Position numbers and translations under genes: made by a program. DNA of 64,000 nt from Thalassotalea psychrophila. GTDB taxonomy: Bacteria > Pseudomonadota > Gammaproteobacteria > Enterobacterales > Alteromonadaceae. The notes below the pieces were generated by a model. It made no database searches, was not told the origin of the DNA, and saw nothing but the letters and a program-made list of their open reading frames with translations. Location: assembly GCF_031583595.1 (NCBI RefSeq), contig NZ_CP134145.1:4650001-4714000 (forward strand), written 5' to 3'. Shown here in pieces: positions 37,251-44,748 of this stretch; position 1 is the first letter of the stretch; each line of letters opens with the position of its first letter.

Positions 37251-40200
37251 TTACTCACATTGTTGGATAATTAAACTACCCACATTATAGTCTTTGCTTG
37301 GGTTAGCAGAGTCTAAAGTGAGTAAGAAACTATATTGTCCTTGCGGCAGTATTGTTTGATTATTACTTGTCCCCGTTCCCTCGTAAGCAATTGGATAAGT
37401 TATGCCAACGTCTAAATTATCAGTATTAATATCATTGCCAGCTGCTTGAGGTACCCACAGTTGAGTTGTCCAGCTGCCATCATCTGATGCTAACTTAAAT
37501 TCAAAATCACCATCAAAATCTGCCACAGCCTGATAAACATTGTTGCCTTTATAATGAAGCCTAAATTGCTCTTCGGCATTCCAACCTGAATGGCTACCAC
37601 GAACATAAAGCTCGCCACTACCGGCAATATCAAATGGAATAGCATCAGCTGAGTCAGGTAATAATGCACAATTTATCGTTTCTACTTTACTAATAATAGA
37701 TAGTTCTGGCGTAATTTTTGCGGCATTTAAGCTGAATTGATAATTGCTCGCAGTAGCTAAGTTAATAACAATATTACCATCCACATCGGCACTGGCGGCT
37801 ACTGAATCAGCAGTAAAATCAACCTCATTAAAGCCTAAGTCAACAATACTCTCAGTTAAATCTGTTATCGCAAACGTATGAGTTCCAACGGCTAAATCAA
37901 CGCTTAAACTATATATTCCATTGCCTTGATAGGTAAACGTATCACCGCTGGTGAAACTTGGCGAACCCCAATTATTCATACTGCCACTAAGGTAAATTTC
38001 AGTATCACCGTAAGGAGCAATATCAGGAGCATTTAGCGTTGCATCTGCTGCCAAACCTTGCCCTTGAGCACCGCTTTGTGGTTTTACAAATACCGCCGTA
38101 GTGTATGCGGGCACTGTAAATGTACCTTCGCCAACGCCTTGGGTGTAGGTCGATGTTTTAACCACGCTATCATTTGATATTTGTTGGATAGCATTTAATT
38201 CAAAGTCATTTGCACTGACAATTGTATGAGATTGCTCAACAGCAGAGCCATTAATAACCACCACAATAGCATCATTTTCAGTATCTAAATCCGTTAAGCC
38301 TAAACCATCATCCAGGCTCATAACAATCAAACCCTGAGTTTGACTAGAGCCGGTATTGTGAAAGCCAACTCGATCAATAATATCTGCCGTTGTCGTAAGT
38401 CGAAACAAAGGACTTGCTGAACGAATTGCGACAAAATCTTTAAACACATCACTGGCAAGTTGAATGTCTGTCGCCGTAATACTGATATTAGCATTGCCGT
38501 TGAGGGCCGACATCAAACTCCACTTAGCTTCATTATCTTCAGCTAACGGCAAGCCTACATTCCAGTTGTTAGTGGTTTTAGTGAAGTCGACATAGTTAAA
38601 CCAATCACCAGCATCATAAGTATTTCTGTCCATTGATTTTGAGCGAAGTAAATCTCCACCTAATTGGAAAAATGGAATACCTTGGCTTAATAATGGAATT
38701 GTGGCGGCAATATTTTGCACCCTTACACGATCAGCTCGGGCCATACCGGTTGGTAAACCATATTGTAATTGATCCCATAGGGTTTCATTATCATGCTTTG
38801 ACACATAATTAATAATATCAGCAGGGTCTTTGCCGTAGGCAGATTGCGAGAAGTTTTTACCTGACTTGACGTTACCGCTTTGATCTTCAAGCAAGTAGTT
38901 GGCCTGAGTACCTGCTAAACCTAAACGAATAATGTCTTGGTCATTTAAACTGCCCGAGGATTGAAATAAAGATGCGCTGCGAATTATATCTCTTGGGCGA
39001 TCATTAAACGTACCTACTTGCATACCGGCAATATTATTTTGATCTGCCTGAACATAGCCTTTATCTGCTCGAGTCCAACCTTCACCATAAAAATAATTAT
39101 CCGGGTCAATTGCTTGTACTGCAGCGCGAGCAGAAGTAATAGATTCAACAGAATTATTACTCATTATGTCAAAGCGGAAACCATCAAATTTATATGCTGA
39201 GGTCCACTGCATTAGAGAGTCAACCATCAACTTTTGCATCATTTCGTGTTCTGGCGCGGTATCTTGACAACAGGTTGCATTTTCAACATTACCGGTAATT
39301 AAATCACGGCGATGATAATAACCAGGAACTACTTTATCTAGTACTGAGTTTTCCCACAAACCTGATGTACTGGTATGATTATAAACAACATCAAGAACAA
39401 CCCTTAAGCCGATATCATGAAGTGCTTTATTCATTGAACGCATTTCAATGATGCGCGCAACGCCGTCAGAATTTGAAGCATAGCTGCCATCTGGAGTATT
39501 GAAATGCTCTGGATCATAACCCCAGTTAAAACTATCTAAGCCGCGTAGTGATTGTGCTAATGCTTGTGCATCAGTGCTGCTTGGATCATAACTTTCATAG
39601 ACCGATAATAAGGTTGCATCATTCGATTCCACACCACAGACAGGAGCGTTACTTGCCACGGCACATAACTCTGCCACAGTGTTGTTGATATTAACTCTAT
39701 CACTACTATCTTCACCAATGCTGGCAATATCATTTACCGGTAAAAACTGAAAATGGGTTAAGCCACTATTCGCTAACGCTTGTAAATGTTTAACCGGTGC
39801 AGAGTCCGTTTCAGTAAAGGCTAAATATTTACCGCGGTTTTCAACAGAAGTACTTTCATCGCGAATACTGAAATCACGAATATGACCTTCATAAACCATA
39901 GTATCTTCAAAATTGTCAATTTCAGGGACCGCATGTCCATCCCAATCTAAAGGCTTTAAATCGTCATCATTTAAATTAACAAACTGCGAGTAGTTGCCGT
40001 TAGTCGATAAAGAAACAGAATAAGGGTCGGTGCTAGTAACTGTTTCAAAGCGCTGGTTCTGCGCATGAAAAACATTAATCTCGTACTGATAAAATTGTCG
40101 ATCAACACTTAAAGGTAAGTCGGTAGACCAAACGCCGCTGTCGTTACTTACGCTCATCTCATAGCTGGTTTGTAATACTTTATTGTCGTTAAATACTTTA

Positions 40201-41444
40201 ACAGTAACTTGTTTAGCCGTTGGTGACCAAAGGTTAGCAACAATAGCCGAATCGCTATAAATTAGACCTAAAGTGGCTTCGTTAGCATCATTGCTAGCTT
40301 GGGTGTATAAGGCATCAATCACTTTTGGCGTTTGCACATATGTAGCCGAGACTACGCTATCGCCAGCATAAGCTATTGCTAATAATTTGCCGGTTAGCAT
40401 TTGCTTTGCTTTTGCAATATCAACACTATCTGCAGTAAACGCCGCAAGGTCTTTGTAACGGGGAATGTCTAGACTGGTTGCAGGATGTGTACCTGATGTT
40501 TGTGGATAAAATTCAATATAATTATCACCTGAAATACCAGTTTCACCATCAAAACCTAATTCGTCAACATCAGAACTATACACTCTGACTTTAGTGATTG
40601 ACGCTGACGATTCAGCCAAAAACAATGTATCAGCTGTAGCCCAATGCGCCGCAGTATTTTCAATTCTTACGCCTTCAGGAATTGCTGTTGGTACATAAAA
40701 CAGATCTGGAAATCCTGATAATGTCCATATCATATTGCCCTTAACTAGATTCGCTCTTAAATCCGCACCGCCGATATCTTTTTCATCACCTTTATGGACG
40801 ATAAAATTGGCACAATCAGCATCAGTGTTAGTGCTTATCACCCAGTAAGCGCCATAATTCGGGTCTATCCCTGTCGATTGCACACCAGTTGCCCACTCGC
40901 TACCAGCATCAGCAGCATAATCACTATAAGCATTACAATTTTCATTATTCCAAAGGTGCAATATCCAATCAGCGTAGTCATCATCACTGCGATTATAAAA
41001 GACCACCATCTGTCCATCGGTTGCACTAACAACTGGCTCAGGTAGACTTGGATCAACAAGTTGCAATTCTATTTTAACGCTACGCTCAACACTTCCTGCA
41101 GCATCAGCAACATTCAGTACCGCAATATAAGTTCCGCTTGCTGAATAAGCATGTGAAAACGTATTGTTACTAGCACAATTAGCTAACTCTTGAGTGTCAG
41201 TATTATCACCAAGGCTTATAGAACACGTTAGTGAGTCGTTATCCGGATCAGATATATCCCAAGAGAATTCAACACTACCGTCTTCATTATTAATACTGGT
41301 TGAAAAGCCGGCAATTACCGGTAAATTATTAGTTGTTTTATTGCCAGAAGTAGAGTCGCCACCACCGCCTCCTCCTCCACAACCAATCAGGGTTGTAGAA
41401 ACAACAGTCGTAACTAGCAGGGTTTTCATCCAATGAACGATCAT
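37251..41444 (-). CDS. Multidomain pullulanase lipoprotein (PKD-like, CBM41, GH13_14, starch-binding repeats)
   Basis: 1397 residues. Lipoprotein signal with a poly-Gly stretch after Cys22. Order: PKD/Ig-like domain (about 42-130); CBM41/PUD starch-binding domain (about 140-245, GQMVVFYNRSDDDYADWILHLWN); CBM48-like domain (about 390-470); and a GH13_14 catalytic domain with DVVYNHT (685-691), nucleophile Asp759 in GFRFDI, acid Glu788 in FYGEGW and VSKHD (881-885). Two C-terminal modules (about 1165-1260 and 1295-1397) share the L-x-G-x-M-N-x-W motif with the neighbouring binding lipoprotein. Likely a surface-anchored debranching enzyme. It is first in the four-gene operon, with two probable LacI operators 70 to 127 bp before its start. 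Confidence 0.94.
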   Translation of the reverse strand: MIVHWMKTLLVTTVVSTTLIGCGGGGGGGDSTSGNKTTNNLPVIAGFSTSINNEDGSVEFSWDISDPDNDSLTCSISLGDNTDTQELANCASNNTFSHAYSASGTYIAVLNVADAAGSVERSVKIELQLVDPSLPEPVVSATDGQMVVFYNRSDDDYADWILHLWNNENCNAYSDYAADAGSEWATGVQSTGIDPNYGAYWVISTNTDADCANFIVHKGDEKDIGGADLRANLVKGNMIWTLSGFPDLFYVPTAIPEGVRIENTAAHWATADTLFLAESSASITKVRVYSSDVDELGFDGETGISGDNYIEFYPQTSGTHPATSLDIPRYKDLAAFTADSVDIAKAKQMLTGKLLAIAYAGDSVVSATYVQTPKVIDALYTQASNDANEATLGLIYSDSAIVANLWSPTAKQVTVKVFNDNKVLQTSYEMSVSNDSGVWSTDLPLSVDRQFYQYEINVFHAQNQRFETVTSTDPYSVSLSTNGNYSQFVNLNDDDLKPLDWDGHAVPEIDNFEDTMVYEGHIRDFSIRDESTSVENRGKYLAFTETDSAPVKHLQALANSGLTHFQFLPVNDIASIGEDSSDRVNINNTVAELCAVASNAPVCGVESNDATLLSVYESYDPSSTDAQALAQSLRGLDSFNWGYDPEHFNTPDGSYASNSDGVARIIEMRSMNKALHDIGLRVVLDVVYNHTSTSGLWENSVLDKVVPGYYHRRDLITGNVENATCCQDTAPEHEMMQKLMVDSLMQWTSAYKFDGFRFDIMSNNSVESITSARAAVQAIDPDNYFYGEGWTRADKGYVQADQNNIAGMQVGTFNDRPRDIIRSASLFQSSGSLNDQDIIRLGLAGTQANYLLEDQSGNVKSGKNFSQSAYGKDPADIINYVSKHDNETLWDQLQYGLPTGMARADRVRVQNIAATIPLLSQGIPFFQLGGDLLRSKSMDRNTYDAGDWFNYVDFTKTTNNWNVGLPLAEDNEAKWSLMSALNGNANISITATDIQLASDVFKDFVAIRSASPLFRLTTTADIIDRVGFHNTGSSQTQGLIVMSLDDGLGLTDLDTENDAIVVVINGSAVEQSHTIVSANDFELNAIQQISNDSVVKTSTYTQGVGEGTFTVPAYTTAVFVKPQSGAQGQGLAADATLNAPDIAPYGDTEIYLSGSMNNWGSPSFTSGDTFTYQGNGIYSLSVDLAVGTHTFAITDLTESIVDLGFNEVDFTADSVAASADVDGNIVINLATASNYQFSLNAAKITPELSIISKVETINCALLPDSADAIPFDIAGSGELYVRGSHSGWNAEEQFRLHYKGNNVYQAVADFDGDFEFKLASDDGSWTTQLWVPQAAGNDINTDNLDVGITYPIAYEGTGTSNNQTILPQGQYSFLLTLDSANPSKDYNVGSLIIQQCE

Positions 41445-41513
41445 GGCTTTATCTCTTATTAATTATATGTCTATAAAACATGCTAATTGCTCGCTGCTTT
41501 TATAGATAGGGAT

Positions 41514-41571
41514 TGCATACGTATTCAGTTAATAAATCAGCCTTGGCGAGCACAAATTGCATACGTATTCA
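41514..41571. promoter_or_regulatory. paired LacI-type operators before the pullulanase operon
   Basis: TGCATACGTATTCA occurs twice exactly (41514-41527 and 41558-41571), each within ATTGCATACGTATTCAGYTAAT. Starts are 44 bp apart, about four helical turns, which would allow joint binding. The core ATACGTAT matches the perfect palindrome at 44455 and the site at 56091, and has the central CG typical of LacI-family operators. The likely binder is the regulator at 29.6-30.6 kb. Confidence 0.75.
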
Positions 41572-41622
41572 GCTAATTAAGCAACTATTGTTATAGTATT
41601 CGTTCAGCCCGATTATAAGTAT

Positions 41623-41865
41623 CTATTCATAATGCAACGCTTTGATAAGTTTTGCTCGCGCAACTTTTATTGCATTACCACTAACAGTAAGCCAAGCAAT
41701 AGCAGCTAGGAATACCAATAAACATATTGGAACATTAATCCAGGTGTTGATACGAAAGGAAACTCTTCTAACCATATAGACGTTAATGGCTAAACTCGAA
41801 GCTAAAGACAACATCAATGCCATGCGTTGCTCTTCAACGAATTGTCCTGCAACTAGATCGTCCAT
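41623..41865 (-). pseudogene. C-terminal remnant of an FtsX/MacB-type ABC permease
   Basis: About 80 codons from an ATG at 41865, ending LTVSGNAIKVARAKLIKALHYE. This matches the typical end of FtsX-like permeases (T-V-S-x-x-A-x-K-x-A-R-A-x-P-x-x-x-L-R-Y-E pattern). Two hydrophobic stretches (MALMLSLASSLAINVYMV and INVPICLLVFLAAIAWL) fit its last membrane helices. The rest of the permease and its ATPase are absent. Its 5' end runs into the 53-bp tandem repeats. It is called a remnant, not a functional gene, although a small membrane protein cannot be ruled out. Confidence 0.55.
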
Positions 41866-42033
41866 TAACAAAACAGAATTAATGCCGTCCCTGGCAATTC
41901 TGCATATAGTTCGTCCATTAACAAAACAGAATTAATGCCGTCCCTGGCAATTCTGCATATAGTTCGTCCATTAACAAAACAGAATTAATGCCGTCCCTGG
42001 CAATTCTGCATATAGTTCGTCCATAAACAAAAA
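41859..42033. repeat. 53-bp tandem repeat, three identical copies plus a partial fourth
   Basis: Units start at 41859, 41912 and 41965 and are identical across 53 bp. A fourth begins at 42018 and breaks down after about 10 to 15 nt. In the minus sense each unit holds a hairpin (CAGAATT-GCC-AGGGAC-GGC-ATT-AATTCTG) followed by TTTTGTT, then ATGGAC. Each therefore has a terminator-like shape and exposes AGGGA in a loop plus ATGGA in a linker. The 53-bp unit is not a multiple of three and contains stops, so it is not coding. It lies directly after the terminator of the starch-binding lipoprotein gene. Confidence 0.92.
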
Positions 42034-42052
42034 GGGACCAAATAGGTCCCTT
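42025..42052 (-). terminator. intrinsic terminator of the starch-binding lipoprotein gene
   Basis: In the minus sense AAGGGACC and GGTCCCTT (42052-42045, 42039-42032) form an 8-bp stem with a 5-nt loop, followed by TTTGTTT. It lies 24 nt after the stop codon at 42076. Confidence 0.8.
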
Positions 42053-42075
42053 GTATATTATTTGTGAACTAAATT

Positions 42076-44250
42076 TTATTTCACACTAACCGTTAGCTCT
42101 GGCATGTCAGGCGTAATCGCGTTTACCGTGAATACCAGTGTAGCAGTAGTATCAACAGTAATAGACAAATTACCTTGGTCGCCAGTGTCTTCAGCTAAAC
42201 CAGCAGTAAGAACATCACCTAAAGTATTAACTACATCTCCAGATGTTACTGGACCTATAGTTGAATCACCTGACCAATCAGCATCAGCTATTTTAAATGA
42301 ATAAGTACCAGCAACAATCTCTGTTTCTAAAGTATAAACACCTAAGTCGTAAGTAAATGCATAAGCTTCATCAGTTCCCCAACCGTTCATGTCGCCCTTA
42401 AGGTACATAGTACGAGCTTGATAAGGAGTAAATTCACTTACAGTAAGTACCGGAGACACTTTGTTTGATGCATCTAAGTCAAACATCAAGAACCCATCGG
42501 CAGCAACGTCCATTTTAAGGTTAGCGTTTTCTCCAGTTGTTGATTTAACAGCAAGAGTTAACGCTTCACCTATAATCACATCAGCTGATTCAGCATCAAC
42601 GCCGGCAATGTCAGAAGTTGCTGTCCAATCAGCATCAGCAATTTTGAACTCATGCTCACCAGCAGCAATAACTGCGTATAATGTATAGTGGTTATCTGCA
42701 TAGCTAAAGGTATAACCGTCACTAACGCCGCCCCATTCACTCATGCTGCCTTTAAGTAATAAATCTACATTTCCGTAAGGGATTGCATTTTCAACTGTTA
42801 CAACAGGTGCTGCTGGGTCGGTAGCATCTAAAGTGAATTTGTAGTTAGCTGCAGTAGCAATTTCTAAAGTAATGTTTTGGGCAATACCTTCACCAAACAC
42901 TAATGTTTTAGCTTCAGCAACTACAAGTGCTTCTTCGCCAACCGCGGCGCCAAAGTTAGTAGCTTCAGTCCAATTACTATCGGCAATTTTAAATTCATAA
43001 GGCGCATCAACTTCAGTAACATCTAAAGCCATTACAAAAGAGTAAATGCTATCGCCTTCATAAGTCATTGGTGTGGTATTAGACCAGTCATTCATTGACC
43101 CTTTTACATACATTACGCCATCGTATGTAACTTCAATTACAGTCAGTGTAGGGTTTTCAGGATCATTTGCGTCGAATGTGAATTGGTAGTTAGCATCGGC
43201 AGTAACGGTAATTTTTAAGTTTTCACCTTCGCCTTCACCAACCATTAATGTTTTCGCTTCACCAAGCGCCACATCACCTTCAGTTTCCATGGCGGCAAAT
43301 GAGGTTGGCTCTGACCAATTTAAATCAGCAACTTTAAACTCGTAAGCATCAACAGATGCTGGAATTGCCGCTACAAGAGTGAACACACCATCGTTATAAT
43401 CGAATTGATAATCTGAACCTTCTTCGGCAGACCAGTCATTAAAGCCGCCACGTAAATGCAGTGTTGTTTCTGCAGGAACAAACGTTTCTAAAACTGTAGG
43501 GTCAGCAATACAAGCATCGCCAGCTTCGTTTAAAACTTCTGGTGCTGTACAAGTTAATGATGCGCCACCAGGTACGACTAAAGAAGGAAAAGTACGAGGA
43601 TGAGGAATTATAAAATCAGCAAAGGCATCATCGGCAACTAAATCTAGTACATATAAATTACCGGTAGGGTTTTGTTCAGGAGTAGAAATATCATAGATAA
43701 TATCCTGAGTTTGTAGTGAATCATTATCGTAAGGAATAAAGTTCACACAGTTTGGCGCATCAATAATATTTAAAATCCAGTAAGCACCAAAATTTTCATC
43801 AACGCCATCTGGGGTAGTTGGAACGCCCCACGCAGTACCTTCATCGGCACCAAAATCTGCCCATGAGCTACAATCAGCATTATTCCAATGATGTATGCCC
43901 CAAGCACTTAAATCAATGCTAGCATCATCAATCTGATAATAAACCACCAATTCACCAGGACCGGCAATATAACTAGGTGCTGGCATGGTGATTCCGTTAG
44001 AGCCATCTATCCAGGCATTTGTATCCATAATACAAATGCCAGCAGCATCAGGATCTGGAACTTCAGGGTAATTACACTGCTGCGGAATAAACTCACAAGC
44101 AGTACCATCTTCAGTTAAGGTTTCTGGTGCTTTACACCAAACAGGGCTTTCAGTTGCAACATTGCCATCATCATCACTACCACACCCAGTGAGTGCAGTT
44201 ATTGATAACGCCAACATTACACAAGTTAATTGTTTTATGTAACTTGACAT
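42076..44250 (-). CDS. SusE/F-like starch-binding surface lipoprotein (CBM41-like plus four repeats)
   Basis: About 724 residues from the ATG at 44250, which has GGAG upstream; a TTG 15 bp earlier is less likely. Lipoprotein signal with lipobox L-T-G-C. A Cys-rich linker precedes a CBM41-like module (GELVVYYQIDDASIDLSAWGIHHWNN), similar to the pullulanase N-terminal domain. Four tandem modules of about 113 residues follow, at about 266-378, 384-494, 500-612 and 618-729 counted from the TTG. Each has L-K-G-x-M-N-x-W near its start and Y-x-F-K-I-A-D-x-x-W in the middle, with the tryptophans well placed for glucan stacking. No catalytic domain. It probably holds starch at the cell surface, as SusE and SusF do in Bacteroides. 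It is divergent from the TonB receptor. Confidence 0.87.
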   Translation of the reverse strand: MSSYIKQLTCVMLALSITALTGCGSDDDGNVATESPVWCKAPETLTEDGTACEFIPQQCNYPEVPDPDAAGICIMDTNAWIDGSNGITMPAPSYIAGPGELVVYYQIDDASIDLSAWGIHHWNNADCSSWADFGADEGTAWGVPTTPDGVDENFGAYWILNIIDAPNCVNFIPYDNDSLQTQDIIYDISTPEQNPTGNLYVLDLVADDAFADFIIPHPRTFPSLVVPGGASLTCTAPEVLNEAGDACIADPTVLETFVPAETTLHLRGGFNDWSAEEGSDYQFDYNDGVFTLVAAIPASVDAYEFKVADLNWSEPTSFAAMETEGDVALGEAKTLMVGEGEGENLKITVTADANYQFTFDANDPENPTLTVIEVTYDGVMYVKGSMNDWSNTTPMTYEGDSIYSFVMALDVTEVDAPYEFKIADSNWTEATNFGAAVGEEALVVAEAKTLVFGEGIAQNITLEIATAANYKFTLDATDPAAPVVTVENAIPYGNVDLLLKGSMSEWGGVSDGYTFSYADNHYTLYAVIAAGEHEFKIADADWTATSDIAGVDAESADVIIGEALTLAVKSTTGENANLKMDVAADGFLMFDLDASNKVSPVLTVSEFTPYQARTMYLKGDMNGWGTDEAYAFTYDLGVYTLETEIVAGTYSFKIADADWSGDSTIGPVTSGDVVNTLGDVLTAGLAEDTGDQGNLSITVDTTATLVFTVNAITPDMPELTVSVK

Positions 44251-44454
44251 ATAGAGTATCTCCAAATTTTTTAATTAGTTTCTGCTTTATATTTATATTT
44301 ATACTATTCACTAGAAACGGTTGTTTTTTATACTGTCACGTACTCAAAAAACTTAACATCCATATGTTGAATTGCACGAACCACTTTTTAGGTAGCCTGT
44401 ACAATTCATTAACAATACTATTCTTCTCTCCTCTTAAAATCTAACTCTTAAGGC

Positions 44455-44470
44455 ATGAATACGTATTCAT
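44455..44470. promoter_or_regulatory. LacI-type operator, perfect 16-bp palindrome
   Basis: ATGAATACGTATTCAT is fully self-complementary. It shares ATACGTATTCA with the duplicated sites before the pullulanase operon. It lies about 200 bp from the lipoprotein start and about 280 bp from the receptor start. Confidence 0.75.
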
Positions 44471-44683
44471 TAGAAGTCAATATGTTTGTAGATTTTGCCA
44501 AAGCCCAGACAAAACAGCGTCTGCAGGGTTTTTTCACATGATATTAACCTGCCTAGCCCAATGTAACCCAATCGTTATCAGTTGTAATCAACGGTAAAAT
44601 CAGGAATAGTATTAATGTCACTGTATATCTTAAAAAGCATAACTTTATGGAAAATGGAAGTTTCCTAAAACTCTTCATCAGCA

Positions 44684-44699
44684 TGTGAGATTTATCTCA
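44684..44699. promoter_or_regulatory. candidate CRP (cAMP receptor protein) site
   Basis: TGTGAGATTTATCTCA fits the TGTGA-n6-TCACA consensus except for one base on the right arm (TCTCA). It lies 50 bp before the TonB receptor start codon. Catabolite control of a starch receptor would be expected, but one site on its own is weak evidence. Confidence 0.4.
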
Positions 44700-44748
44700 A
44701 TGCTTTGGAGCTTTAGCTAATACAAAAAATTATTAGGAATAAGATACA

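Larger units (their letters stand above)
44251..44748. promoter_or_regulatory. divergent control region of binding lipoprotein and TonB receptor
   Basis: This 498-bp gap contains the perfect operator palindrome at 44455-44470, a possible CRP site at 44684-44699 and AT-rich promoter-like sequence on both sides. No gene is apparent in it. A plus-strand frame across 44193-44444 has no support. Confidence 0.6.

Noticed and set aside
41872..42024. 53-bp units considered as a CRISPR array
   Set aside because: The copies are directly adjacent with no variable spacers and no cas genes are present.
44193..44444. 83-codon plus-strand frame beside the binding lipoprotein
   Set aside because: It overlaps the start of the lipoprotein on the other strand, has no family resemblance and lies in the control region.
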